From: Coriaria nepalensis
Taxonomy: Eukaryota > Streptophyta > Magnoliopsida > Cucurbitales > Coriariaceae
Assembly (NCBI GenBank): GCA_027186245.1
Contig: CP114495.1
Span: 7,556,501 to 7,620,500 of the forward strand
Length of the DNA: 64,000 nt
Direction: 5' to 3'
A program made the position numbers and the translations under genes. The notes beneath the pieces are model-generated. The model made no database searches, was not told the DNA's origin, and saw only the letters and a program-made list of their open reading frames with translations. Below, one piece after another: positions 24,241-35,650 of the stretch (its first letter is position 1; each line of letters starts with the position of its first letter).

Positions 24241-24286
24241 CTCTCCGGTCTCTCTAGTTCTCTCACACGCTCTTGCTAGAAGAAGG

Positions 24287-25180
24287 ATGAAGTTCTGGTG
24301 GTTGCTCAACCGATATAACAACGAGGTAAATGAATCTATTTACAATAGTTTTGAGACGCATCCTTTAGATCAATCTAAGAATGAAATTCTATTACCCGCA
24401 ACGATTGAACTCTCCTTCACATTAAACGATACTTTAATGAATGAAGAAGTCAATAGAAGAAGAATGATCGAGGAAAAGCTTAAGGATGATAAAGAAGAAG
24501 GCAATTTTAGCCTCATAAAAAGGCGATGTGGAAAACAATTATCTGTTGTAGTACCAAAACCTCTAAGGATTCGAATAACAAATATGAACGGTTTTGCTAC
24601 TAAATTAGCTATTAAAAAAAAAACTCACACATTCCGATATAAGACCTTTTGTGTGTATTAAAATGCCAAGAAAATCCAAGAAAAGGGTGAGAGATGAAAA
24701 AGGAAAAGAAAAAGAAAAAGAAAAAGAAAAAGAGGGAGTTAGGGTTAAGTCCATGAAAAAGAAACAAGGAGATTGCTCTAGTTTTACCCTACCTGTCAGT
24801 TTAGCGACCAAAATTAAAGACATGAGAGGATATGAAGTGAAATTAGTCATGGAGAAGGGTCTGTCCAAATCTGATGTAAACAAGGATCATTCTAGGTTAT
24901 CTATTCCAAAGTTAACGATGTTCAACCTGTTTCTCAAGGACGAAGAGGAAGTCCTTTTGGCAAAATCTATAAATAAGGAAGAAGTGGGTTGGCTCGACGT
25001 GTTGGTTCTTGATACAACTCTTACAGAATTAAAACTTTAATTGAGAAAAATGGAATAGTACAACTATGGTCGTTTCGGGTCGACCAGGTTCATGTCGGCA
25101 CAAGTTTATGAGTCTGTTGTGATGGATCAAAAGGTGGATCTAGTTCCGACTTAGTGGTAGAATGCTGACATTATCTCGAG
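24287..25180 (+). pseudogene. B3 domain protein (DUF313 type), copy 1; probably a broken gene
   Basis: The first frame (24287-24661) begins MKFWWLLNRYNNEV. A different frame (24663-25040) carries a Lys/Glu-rich linker and the B3 core: 'FTLPVSLATKIKDMRGYEVK', 'RLSIPKLTMF', 'GWLDVLVLD'. After a stop at about 25038 a third frame resumes the family's end, '(I)VQLWSFRVDQ'. DUF313 B3 proteins are a plant-specific, fast-duplicating group of presumed DNA-binding factors. Compared with the copy at 44.8 kb, the segment between 'LTELKL' and 'VQLWSF' is largely deleted. This is the least damaged of four copies; a transcribed truncated protein cannot be excluded. A leader with CT-rich repeats and a TATA-like box precedes it. 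Confidence 0.65.
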
Positions 25181-25522
25181 GTTTATATATATATATATAT
25201 ATAGTGTAGCACTATTATCTATATCATTAGTTTTTGTTATGGATGTTTACGATACAATAGAATTATTATTATATTTTTATATTGTTCCGGTTCATATCGA
25301 TTTTCATAAATGTAGTAAAATTTTATAGACCCAGAGGTGGGATAATACAATATTTTCTTTTAACTCCTATTATTTATGGAGAAATTTTTATTTAAACTGT
25401 ATTTCCAAGAATCGATTCATTTTAATCATATATATATCAGCTTTATATCCTTACATCTTATATTACATTATCTATATATATAATTGAGATAGATTAATAT
25501 ATAATTTATTAAAAAATTTCTT
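25181..25522. other. AT-rich spacer between B3 copy 1 and the JAZ gene
   Basis: Two TA microsatellites (near 25183-25202 and 25475-25485) and no gene. The two neighbouring genes converge here, so it probably holds both 3' ends. Confidence 0.5.
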
Positions 25523-26290
25523 CTATTTCATATCATGATACGGTGAAACGGATTGAATTCTTCTCCTTCTTTTTTGGAGGAATCTTTGGAGAGATCGCTT
25601 CACTGAAAGACCATGAGTAGTACTGTCGTATAGAATTGGCAATTGCAATGGATACGATGTCGTATGGCCTGTGCTGATTGTCTTCTCATTCCTCTCTTGG
25701 CTTGCAAACCATAGTATTGCTCTAGCCTACACATTATGTAAAACAGACTCCCATGGTTAGGCCATTAATGAATTTAACTCCTCAAGCTGGAGCTCGCTTC
25801 GTGTCCTTTTTTACTTATTTTTAGTTTGGCTTTATATTTTCAACTCTTTCTTACTCATCTTTCGATACAATCAGATGGAAATTTATGGAATAAACTCATT
25901 CCTGATAATAGGCTATGACTATCTCATTCTTATTCTCATCTAGAATCGAATCAAACATAACATGTCATTATTAAAAAACTTAAAATTACCTGAAGTTCAA
26001 TAACGTCATAAACTGAAACCCGTCCGTTATGGAAAACAATAATATGTGGCTCTTTCATCGTAGTATTCCTACAATATTGAGAACCAGTCAAAATTTTCAA
26101 AGAACAGAATGATGCATACGACAGCGCTTGCCAAATGCTGGGAATTCCACTGATGAAAGAAATAACTTTAATCTGAAACTTACAATATTGAATTGGGTCG
26201 GCGGCTGTTGGTGGCTTGCCGGGAACAAGGCAGTGATCTGGCCGGTGGAAGAAGCTGGTGGAAATGAGAAGTACTGCAAGTCTTACCCAT
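25523..26290 (-). CDS. JAZ7/JAZ8-type TIFY protein (jasmonate-ZIM domain repressor)
   Basis: Three exons on the minus strand, 26290-26184, 26068-25990 and 25726-25523, join in phase to 129 aa, like the roughly 130-150 aa of JAZ7/JAZ8. Exon 2 carries a diverged TIFY motif, 'IIVFHNG' (residues 45-51; usual ITIFYNG), then 'VSVYDVIELQ'. The intron after 'LQ' and the following 'ARAIL..AS.E' sit at the family's usual place. The C-terminus has a short Jas motif, 'SVKRSLQRFLQKRRRRIQ', ending SPYH, without the LPIARR degron segment. JAZ proteins repress MYC transcription factors until COI1 and jasmonate trigger their destruction; JAZ8-type proteins resist this. No LxLxL EAR motif is visible in the proposed exon 1, which is the weakest part: another first exon may exist. 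A broken copy of exon 3 lies near 36 kb. Confidence 0.72.
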
Positions 26291-27049
26291 CTGCTTTATC
26301 TCTCTCCGTTCGCAAAGCTAAGCAGATATTGGACACAGCCACATATAATGGAGGGAGGGAACGTTGTTATAGATTAAAAAAGGGTTAGAGAGAGCAATCA
26401 AAGGACGAAAAGAAACGTAAGACCTAGAACACAAGAAAAAGAAAGCAGCTGAAAGCAAAATATATTGTTTTAAGCACGTGGAAAACGAGTGCATGCTAAA
26501 ACGTGACATAATTAAGAAAAAAAAGGGGGAATAAAAGCATCAATTCCTTCTGCTTTTGAATTGGTTGCATGCATGGAAATGGAAAGGTTGGCATTCTTTA
26601 AGGAGCTTCAATTTTCAAGAGGATGAACGCAAATGGAAAATGAATTTAAATCACGTTTTTTTTTTGTTTTTAATATTTTTTTTTAGTTAACAAAATTGAG
26701 ATTTATATCCATGTAGACTAGTTTTTGAGGTGCTAGCTAGGTATTTTTAGATAATTCATTGCATCCTCAATGTATTAAAATTCCATGATCAATTCATTTT
26801 TTAGGAGCTAGCTGCTAGGCATCTCTTTCCGATATATATAACGAATATTATTTAATCGTTGCCCCTAATTAAAATTTTCTCTCATATTTTCCCATGTATA
26901 ACTCGAACCGATACACTAGCTAAGTCACAAGTGATGGTGCTAATACTGAGCTATGTACTATCTCATTATCTTGAACTTCTTCTGTGAAGATGTGACACAA
27001 TCTAAGTCATCGAGACCATTTAGGATCACGTAATAATGCCTCTGCCTAT
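26291..27049. other. Upstream region of the JAZ gene and intergenic DNA
   Basis: Probably the JAZ promoter and leader on the minus strand. It includes a CACGTG G-box-like core at about 26476-26481 ('agcacgtgga'), which MYC factors can bind. Beyond about 26650 the sequence is AT-rich with no gene. The open frame 26128-26388 on the plus strand is the antisense shadow of JAZ exon 1. Confidence 0.45.
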
Positions 27050-27660
27050 TTGTCATTCAATTAAGGTTTGCAAATGAATATGGGTAGAGATAGGGGTGGG
27101 TAAAGAGGGATCGTCCACACTTGGATATGAACAATGTCTATAAGACTCTCACATGGTAGGTTCCGATCCACGATCATGCATGTCGATTGTCATGTGCTTG
27201 TACGTACATGAGTTGAAAAAATATGATTGTTTGAAGATCCGACGAGATCAAGGTTGATATTTTGACTTAGATTTTCTCAAGTTTCTTTTGTCCATTGACA
27301 AGGATTAGAATTCTTGTTTGGAACCCATCGACTTATCATTCAATTAAGGATTGCACATGAATAAGGGTGGAGATAAGGGCGGATAAAAGGGACATTACTC
27401 CACACTTGCACATGAACTTTTATATAACGTACATATTTTATCCTCTTACAATTTTTCTTTGGCTCCACTCTTGCACATGAACAATGTCTAAAAGAATCTC
27501 ACATGGTAGGTTCCGATCCACGATAATGCATATCGATTGTCATGTGCTTGTACGTAGATACGTTAAAAAAATATGGGCGTTTGAAGATCCTACGAGATCG
27601 ATGTTGACATTTGGGATTAGATTTTTCTCGAGATTCTTTTGCCTATTGATGAGTTCACTT
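27050..27660. repeat. Tandem pair of about 300-bp direct repeats
   Basis: Unit 1 (27050-27310) and unit 2 (27335-27660) share, in the same order, 'cattcaattaagg', 'gtggagataagggcgg'-like sequence, 'gaacaatgtcta', 'ctcacatggtaggttccgat' and 'gtcatgtgcttgtacgta'. Unit 2 has some 50 extra bases (about 27417-27470). No coding potential is shared. The source is probably a repeat element. Confidence 0.65.
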
Positions 27661-28249
27661 GTATTAAATATATAATTATATGTAGTTTGTGTGAAAAATA
27701 TGAAATTTCCGTAACTGGAAATGCTTGAAATATTTTCCACCTAGTTGGCTACGTCAAGCTCGTTATGTATCATAATTTAGCGCAAAGTCTAACCGCTCAA
27801 TTATCAATAACTTCCATTAGATGACAGTGTGAAGAGTTTATTAATACTCCAAGATTAATGCAATATTACCGTAAAATCCAATTGTTCAAACCTAGATCTA
27901 GTTCATTTCTGTCAGGATTCATTTATTGTTAATGAATAAAATATTCAAGTATAAAAACAGTAAGAACACACAAATTATCATGTTTTACCTCATACGGGCA
28001 ATAATCTGGTAAACTACATCTACATTGAGCTGAATATGGGAGGGGCTCGTTGCACAAACTCAGATCTAAATCTCAAATCCTAACTCATAGTACACAAATT
28101 ACAACAATATTTGTTAATGTAGGTAATCTACAAATTAAAATAAGTGGGTCAAAGTTTGCTTTTGTGGCAAAACACACCCGGTTGTCTAAAACCAAAGAGT
28201 CGGTTTAGAACTGAGATCTGGGCCTTCAAAGGTTGGGCTTCACCTCCAT
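27661..28249. other. Intergenic DNA, possibly the 5' LTR of the following retroelement
   Basis: No gene seen. If the tRNA-primer-like site at 28252-28266 is real, an LTR should end near 28250, but a matching second LTR was not found. Confidence 0.3.
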
Positions 28250-31200
28250 TAACAGCTAGTATCGGAGCCAGAAAGTTTTTCAAGGGTAGGTAAAAAAGTT
28301 TAAAATTAAGAGAATATATTGTATATATATATATTAAAGACTTTATTAAGATCGGCTTAAATTTCCATTCGAGCTTTTGTTGTAAATACCATAACATTGT
28401 AAATAAGAATAGAGAGAAAAAGATCACTATTGATGCTTAAATCTCGTTCAGGCATCAATAGTATGTTTCTCGGCTAGGTCTCTGTCAGTATACATGAAAG
28501 GGAAGGGTAAGTCGGGATTATATCAGACACATCTTTTTTAATGCTTAAGTTAACTTTTTGGAGAAAAAAACCATTTTTCTTTAGAAAATGGAGAGAGTTT
28601 TAGAGAGTATAGAATGCTTAACCCTTGACCCATTTTGGGTTTTGATATTTATAATAAGATGGGGACCATACCAACTATGCACTTACACATGGCATGATGT
28701 GATTTGGCGGACACTAGTAGTAGCTTGTGTTCATATTACTTTCCTGATTGTATCCTGATATAGTCACTGATTTGCTCTCCACTACCTATGTTAGGATTTT
28801 CTTATCCTTTGACCTCCAGCCTTACTCGTATGTGGCACAATGGTCCAACTACGTTGGTTGGCATGCCTTCCTTCATAGTCCTCAAATCGAAGTTCTAAGA
28901 TAAGGATGTCCGACCAGGTTCGGCACTTTAGTGTCGACCTGACCTGATCAATATACTTAAACATTGACCTCCTATTCTGTGAATGAGACTTACTTCACTC
29001 GACCACAAATGACCAGCCTAACACGCTCGATCTGATCCCCCTCTTTGGCTCTGTCCGAGGAAGAGTGAGAATTGTCCCCCAACAATTAACTCCTTAATAG
29101 CTCATCTGAACGAAGTTCGGGGATGTGTTATATCACTAACCTCGTTTTATGTGTCCAATCTTGGATCTCAAGCAGTGTGCTAACCACTCCTTTCTTTTAG
29201 TCACATCGCGTACCTTCACCTTTCCTTTTAAAAAATACTTTATTATTTATTGTGCATGTTGCCTCTCTCCAAATGGAAATACTCGATTAGTCCTTTGTTA
29301 AGGTATAAATGCTATTAGTTCCCCTCCTTCGTCATTTCTTCATTTCTCAGTTTTCCTCCGTAACCGTCGTGTGTGAACTTTCCATCGTGGTTTTCATTTA
29401 GGTTTCCTTTCACAAAATCTGGCCACCTCCTCCTAAACTGATATTACTCCAATCATTCTAGTCACTTTTGAGCCTCATTCTCGTTTTACGCGGCTCTTTT
29501 TTAGTAGATCAGGTAAGTTTTTTTTGGGAGAAATCCGTCTCTTTTTCCCACTGTTCTTTGTGTTCTTCACTCTCTTATTCGCACCTTTTCATTTGTTTTT
29601 TTTTTTTTTGAAATTTTCACTTTTCAATATAAAATTATAGTATTCAAATTAGACTAAGTGTTTGTTTTTTGTTCGACTTGCTTAGTGGTAAGTTATCTCA
29701 ATACTTAGAGACTTTTCCAAATGTAGGGATATTTCCATAAGTCTTGTAACTGATTAGCCTCTAGGTTGAAACAAGTCTACTTTTAAGCAAAACTGGTCTA
29801 TCTTTTAAGTTGATCTGATCTCTAAGTAGAACTCTGAGCAAAATTTCTTAGTGCCTTTTCTAGAGTCGAAGTAATTCGCCCAATCTGACTTTAACTTGCT
29901 TCTTCGCGACTGAACTTTAGGAATTTGAAATCTTATTTCTTGCTTGGTACTCCTGAGCTCTTGGTGCCGAGTAGATTTGACTTTTATGCTCAAACTTTTT
30001 GTTCACCATTACGATAAATGGTTAAGGATAAAAACCGACCTTCATAAAGCTGGGCCGTCTAGGGTGGCCAGTAAGAAACCTTCAAAGAAGCCTTGGGAAA
30101 GGGCAGAAATGATTAAAACTGAATTGAACCACAATGATATAGAATACCTTTAAACCTTTGAGGACCTCTCTGATGATGTAACCTTTAGAATTCCCGACCT
30201 AGATGAGTCTATGGCAAATGTTGGCAAGAAAGATAAGCATGAAATGATGGCATATAAGGACTTGTTTGAGACCGACCTTAAATTTTCCCATTACCCCTTC
30301 GTCCAGAATTTGCTTGGCTATTGAGGCATTCCCCCAGGCTAGCTTGGTCTTAATTCATAGAGGTCGTTGCTCGGCATGTTCATTCTTTGGAGGGAGGCTA
30401 CTGGTTGAGACCTAGACCCTCAAGTTTTTGCTAATGCATTCTTGGCCAAGGATGGTTTTATGTATCTTTTTAATAGAAGCCCGACCAAGAAACTCCTAAA
30501 ATCCAACAAGAAGTGGGCTAAGAGATGCTTGGTCTCGGTTAGTCATTAGCTGCCATCTCCGTATGAATACCCGACAGTGGCATCCTTGCAGTCCTTCTAC
30601 CGTAAAAAGAGTAACCCTTTCTTTTGCTCGGTAATCCTATCTACTTCTTTTCAGATTAAACCTATCTCTTACAGCTCATCCTTCTTGTTGGTTTATCTCT
30701 TCCCAAATCCAAACCCATCGGGGACGAGTTGAGGATTTAAAACGTTATGGACTTAATACCCTTTGAGGATAAAGATTACAAACTCGTCATTACTCATGAC
30801 ATACTAAGAGATTGTGGTCTCGACCCCTCCCTTAGACATTGATCATCTTCAAATTGTTTATGAAGAAGAGCCCATTTGTCTAGAAAAGGGTAGATATTCA
30901 GTCTCACTTCTTTATTATTTCTTAGTGCTTATTCATTTTCTTATATTTTTGCCATTACTTTTTCCTATGGACTTAACCCATTCTTACTTGTTCTTGCCAG
31001 AAATGGATCCGAAGATGGAGGAAATTCTGGCTAAACTTCAAGATGAAACGGAGAAGGAAAAGGATGACATGGAGGCAGCCAGGAAAGTTGTTGAGCTGGC
31101 CAAAGGCCTACCTTCACAGAAAGGGAAAGGTTGAGGACGGACCAGGCAAAGGAAAAGGCATCACCCTGACTAGATCCATGCCGCCCACACCTTCTTGGAC

Positions 31201-32120
31201 CAACTTTCCCAAAAAAAGCCTCAAAGAATCTCATTCTAAAAGTTCAAACAATGTCGAATGACCAGCTGCACTACCCCCATCCTAGGTAGATAGCCTTTCA
31301 TCTATTCTGATTAAGATAAATGACTTCGGGTCAACTCGGCTTCCCAATATTACTAGCTAATCCCTGAAGGCATGAACTAGTAAGATACCCAGCTTGGTAT
31401 CTTAGACTGACCTTCAACTCATCCCTTATTTCAAGACCTCGGATCTAGTTAAGGAGATAACTTCTGGCCTGATGAAGGTATTGTTATCTTTCTTATCTTA
31501 AATTGCACATTTTCTCCCTTATATTAATTATAATTATTCTAATATACATATTTTTACAGTTGATGATAGTCTCCTCGGCTTTTGGGGCCTCCTTTCTTTC
31601 CGCCGACCCCTCTGAACTCTCGCTTTTGTGCCTAGAGCTTGAGAAGAGAAATACTCAATTTGTGAAAATTCAAAAGCAGTTAGCTGAAGCTGAGGGTAGT
31701 AGGAAAGCTTTTGAGCAGAAGTATTGATCTGAGCTAGATTCTAGGAGAAAAAAAGAGGGACTAGAGGAAAGATACGAAGGTCGAGCTTAGTCAACTTAGG
31801 GTTAATCTTCCTGAGATCAAGCAACAAGCGATCGAATAATTCAAAGCTTTTGAGGAATATAAGAGAGAGATCCATAGAGCCAAAGAATTTGGTTTCATTA
31901 TGACTAGGCCTCAGTTGCCAAGGTTTGGCCCGACCTAGATCCCTAACTGCTCAATTTTCATCTAGACCGGCATCTTCCAAGCCCAAGTTAAAGTTGTAGG
32001 CGACCTAAAGGCCGAGTAGAAGACTACTGAAGCCAAGGCTAGAGAGACGGGTGTCGACTAAGTTGAGATTGTTCGAGCTGAGTGTTGAATTGAAATCTCA
32101 TGCTCATGGAGAGGATCAAA
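28250..32120 (+). mobile_element. Decayed gag-like retroelement, member 1 (plus strand)
   Basis: A tRNA-Met primer-site-like motif, 'tagtatcggagcc', lies near 28254. A long untranslated zone follows. Coding remnants run from 29990 to about 32100: 'KKPSKKPWERAEMIKTELN', 'YKDLFETDLKFSHYPFVQNL', 'RSLLGMFILWREATG', 'DPQVFANAFLAKDG', a likely intron (about 30888-31001), 'EMDPKMEEILAKLQ', then coiled-coil sequence rich in E/K/R/A ('ELEKRNTQFVKIQKQLAEAE'). This layout matches the gag-like 'putative plant transposon protein' of large plant retroelements. Many in-frame stops and frameshifts show it is dead, and no polymerase is visible. The minus-strand element at 37.5-39.1 kb is a relative. Outer limits are approximate. 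Confidence 0.6.
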
Positions 32121-32854
32121 ACCACCCTTAAGCTTGTTCATGACTTTAAACTTATTGTCTGTGTTCAACAGTTGAGCCAACCATGCTGTACTTTTTTTAT
32201 TTTATATTTTTATGGTGCTTTATTCGTTTTATGATCTGTTTTTTATTTTATTTTTTATGATAGTATAATATGTAATAAAGTAATGGATTAATTTCATTAA
32301 CATAGTCTGAATAAAAAAAAAAAAGATCGTAAAAACAGAACGAATAAAGCATAGAAGAGACACTGAATGAGCCCTAGTACGTCTCCCGCACGAGTTCAAC
32401 ATTCTGATGCTGGGAAGTCTTCAATCACAAAATCATGAATTTTGGCTTACTCTGATCGATCAAGGGAGCCACAATAGTATAGAGTTAGGTTTAGGAAACC
32501 AATCAGGTCAGTATATAACAAACTAAGCAGCACTCTATTGGGTGAAGGTAATAGTTTCCATATACCATATGCACTCATGAATACAATTTTCCTTATTTAT
32601 GACACATATCTATATGCATAAATGTATATGGATATATACACGCACATGCAGAGGCAAGTAAATTGAGAGTACTTTGCTTGCATGCACGCCAGCACGTGAG
32701 ATGAGATACCGTCTACATGGATCTATTTACCATAATTGCCTTTAATTTGTAGGTCAAGCAAAAGGATTCTCTTTAAACAAAAGTAAAAGCGAATAATCAA
32801 TATGAATTATGAAATAGGAAACTAGCTGGTAGCTAGGCTCGCTAGGTTTTACAT
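32121..32854. other. Intergenic DNA upstream of the mini zinc finger gene
   Basis: End of the retroelement, then unique-looking sequence that should hold the promoter of the downstream gene. It contains a CACGTG core at about 32694-32699 ('agcacgtgag'). No gene seen. Confidence 0.45.
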
Positions 32855-32855
32855 G

Positions 32856-32863
32856 CTATAAAT
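32856..32863 (+). promoter_or_regulatory. TATA box of the mini zinc finger gene
   Basis: 'ctataaat' stands about 100 bp before the ATG at 32962, a normal distance for a plant TATA box with a short leader. Confidence 0.6.
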
Positions 32864-32961
32864 TCCCGTTCTTCTTGTTAGATTTTTCCACAGCCTCAAC
32901 CTCAACAAAAAGAAACAAAGCTGTTTGTAAGTTGAGGGAAAAAAAAAAAAAGTAAAAAAAT

Positions 32962-33195
32962 ATGAAGAAGGTTGTTATCAGAAGATCAACTGATGAAGAA
33001 GGATCATCTAGAAACATGGCAAATCGAGTAAGGTATGTAGAGTGCCAGAAGAACCAAGCGGCTCACATTGGGCGTCATGCCGTGGACGGTTGCAGAGAGT
33101 TCATGGCAAGCGGGGCCGAGGGCACACCGGCTGCGCTCGTCTGTGCTGCCTGTGGCTGCGACCGAAGCTTTCACCGAAGGGAAGTACTTAATTGA
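32962..33195 (+). CDS. Mini zinc finger protein (MIF, ZF-HD family without homeodomain)
   Basis: A single exon encoding 77 aa, somewhat shorter than the 80-100 aa of most MIFs. A basic N-terminus ('MKKVVIRRS') leads into the ZF-HD dimerisation domain: 'VRYVECQKN', '[11 protein letters not shown]', '[14 protein letters not shown]'. MIF proteins lack the homeodomain and bind ZF-HD transcription factors as inhibitors, with effects on meristem and hormone responses. Cys28, Cys44, Cys61, Cys64, Cys66 and His71 are present. Two residues almost always His in the family differ: Gln32 in KNQAA (usual KNHAA) and Asp67 in CGCDRSF (usual CGCHRSF). The frame is open and the promoter looks normal, so the gene is probably expressed, but zinc binding may be weakened. 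The coding GC content is well above its surroundings. Confidence 0.88.
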   Translation: MKKVVIRRSTDEEGSSRNMANRVRYVECQKNQAAHIGRHAVDGCREFMASGAEGTPAALVCAACGCDRSFHRREVLN

Positions 33196-34286
33196 AGCTT
33201 AATCATTAGGTATTCTATGATGACTTGACTTCTTATGATTCTTCTTCAAATAGAACGATAATTGAATATTCTTATGTACGTATTTCTGTAATGATATTGA
33301 CTAAATAAATAATTGGTTTGGGATTGTTGTTTTAGATTCTATCTAATCATTGCCCGTTGTGAAAGATTGTGCTTGTGTTTTGTCATGTGCTTCATTGATA
33401 ATCACTATCAAAAAATCATCATTTCCGTCCTCCAAATGATGAGCTAACGAAGATATATATTTTATATTAAATACAAATACAAATTATATTAAACTTATAT
33501 ATATTAAATAGTACTAATATGTATGTATATATGTATATATATATTTGGAACAATTAGACTGTATTAAGTATTGACCTTACATATATATAGATATGTATTT
33601 TTCGCCAAATTCTTCATATTAAATTTGGGTTAAATGCATGAACGACCCAATATACTACCCCTCAGTTGCGGTTGTAGGTTCATTCGGTGAAAGAATATTT
33701 GCTATCTCGTGATTACATATTAGGCTTCTACTATAAATCGGGTTGGGTTTAAAGTTGATGGCGTAGCTGCTCTTTATTTAGTTTAAATGTGTAGTTTATG
33801 ATGAGTTCAGGTGTAAAAATTCGTAATAAAAGACAACATCACATTAAAGAGTAATTAAAGGAATGAAAGAACCTAAGAAATCTACGAAAGAAACAATAAT
33901 CTGGAAATATATATGTATATAAAGATGACAAAAAAAAGTGCCCTGCACTTTGTTTGGATATTTCACATTGAATGTATAGCGGCTCCTTGGTTACTAAATA
34001 TATAACATTAGAATATTTATTATTATTGAACAATTAACAAATTGTTTAGAAACAAAAAATGATATATTTGTAATTTTTCCAAAGTAGATAAACAGGAAAA
34101 TTGGAAAATAAGTATTTCGTCAACCAATTAAAAGAACGAGTGAGTAAAATCATGGCTGGAAAGTTTATATAATCGTATCAGAAATTTAAGGATGATGCAA
34201 TGGGATTGACTAGGATTAGAATTCTTGGTTGGCATTGATTAGGATTAGGAGTAGCCCTCTTATCAACTATATATATCCTTCACAGC
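33196..34286. other. Intergenic DNA with a dispersed local repeat block
   Basis: The MIF 3' UTR is followed by AT-rich DNA. The block 33665-33820 ('gtaggttcattc', 'gtttaaagttgatggc', 'ctctttatttagttta', 'gtgtagtttatgat') recurs at about 35295-35450 and weakly at 45790-45890, each time next to a B3 relic. No gene is supported. Confidence 0.55.
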
Positions 34287-34329
34287 TCTCTGGTCTCTCT
34301 AGGTCTCATGCGTTCTAGCTAGAAGAAGG

Positions 34330-35190
34330 ATGAAGTTTAAGTGGTTGCTTGATCGATATAACAAGGAGATAAGAGAATCGACTTACAATAGTTTCGAAGA
34401 GATCAACCTAGTAGAAAGGAAATGTGGAAAAAGGATTAGGTTTGCCTATGTTTTGTTACAGGAGAAAGTTCAAAGAATGACCCAACATCCTTGGATCTAT
34501 CTTTTTTGAATCTTTTTGATGAAGTTGCTTGCGAGGAACTGAAGAAGTCAAAGAGTGAAAACAAGTCTAAGAAAAGGGTGAGAAAATCCAAGAGCAGGGT
34601 GAGAGATGAAGAAGGAAAAGAAGAAGATGAAGATGGGTTAGGGTTAAGCCCATGAAAAAGAAAAAGAGGGGTTGATCTGTTTTTACCCTATCAGTCTGTT
34701 TAGACAACAAAATTAAGGACATGAGAGGATATAAGGTGAAATTAGTTATGGAGAAGGATCTGACCAAATCTGATGTAAAAGGCGATCATTTTAGATTGTT
34801 TATTCCCTAGGCAGTGATGCTTAACCCATTTCTCATGAAGAAGAATAGGTCATTTTAGGAAAATCTGCAGATACGGAAGAATTGGGTTGGCTCGACGTAT
34901 TGATTCTCGATCCAAACTCTTACAAAATTTCAGGTTTAATTGAAAAAAAATGAAGTATGCATTCTAATTGCATTTACAATTTGATAAAAAAGTGAAACTT
35001 ACTTGTGAAAGAGAACATGCTCTAGGAAGGTGAAATAGTGCAACTATGATCGTTCCAGGTCGACCCGGTTCGTATCAATACTGGTCTATGTTTCGGGCTG
35101 GTCATGTTAGGAAAGAAGATGGAGTCTTCTCTAATAAATCAAACGGTGGGCCAACTTTATGATGTAACGGTGAAATATGGTAACATAATC
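34330..35190 (+). pseudogene. B3 domain (DUF313) gene, copy 2, dead
   Basis: Leader and start ('agaagaaggatgaag', then MKFKWLLDRYNKE) are nearly identical to copy 1 at 24.3 kb. An intron-acceptor-like 'ttgttacag' precedes the second part. B3 pieces follow in order: 'NKIKDMRGYKVKLVMEK', 'LTKSDVK', 'GWLDVLILD', 'EGEIVQL', 'SFQVDPVRI'. There are stops in the linker (after GLGLSP), in the B3 core (after FRLFIP) and at the Trp of 'VQLWSF', plus frameshifts, so it cannot make the protein. Confidence 0.75.
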
Positions 35191-35294
35191 TTGAGATTCA
35201 TACTTTATGTATAGTGTAGTACGTAACGATATCATTCGTTTTTGTGGAGGTTTATGACATAATATTTATCTATGGTAATAATAGCAGTCATTGT

Positions 35295-35650
35295 AGGTTC
35301 ATTCAATTAAGAGAATTTTTGGCTACTACTCTCATATAACATATTGATGTGGCTCATAATACGAATCGTGTGGGTTTAGAATTGATGGCTTAACTTCTCT
35401 TTGTTTAGTTTAATGCGTAGTTTATGATTAAATTGACAGTAATTGAAAACTCTTCGTCATCAGTTATGATACCATTTGCTTAAGAGAACTGAACTAGATA
35501 TATGAATAGTTTGAATGTGGTTCCCTTGAATAAAACAGTGACAGAAAAATCACCTAGCTTTTCTCTGCTTCTATATCTTTTCTTCTTCCACATGGCAACA
35601 TGCATCCTAAGCTTACGTTCCATAGAGTTCAACATGGGGCTACACGTATT
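35295..35650. repeat. Duplicated blocks, including a piece of the APO1 intron
   Basis: 35295-35450 repeats the block found at 33665-33820. 35524-35650 matches APO1 intron 3 (about 21925-22045): shared phrases include 'gtgacagaaaaatcacc', 'tttctctgcttctatatctt' (one change), 'ttcttct' and 'aagctta', running into a diverged copy of the MITE left end. It shows that intron DNA of APO1 was copied some 13.6 kb downstream. Confidence 0.6.

Noticed and set aside
24605..24883. Antisense open frame across B3 copy 1
   Set aside because: Phe/Ser repeats mirror the Lys/Glu-rich linker on the coding strand; it is a shadow.
26128..26388. 86-codon plus-strand frame
   Set aside because: Antisense to JAZ exon 1 and its leader. 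The minus-strand exons join in phase to a TIFY protein, which is the better explanation.
27050..27660. CRISPR-like array
   Set aside because: Only two long, imperfect direct repeats in a plant nuclear genome; no short regular repeats with unique spacers.
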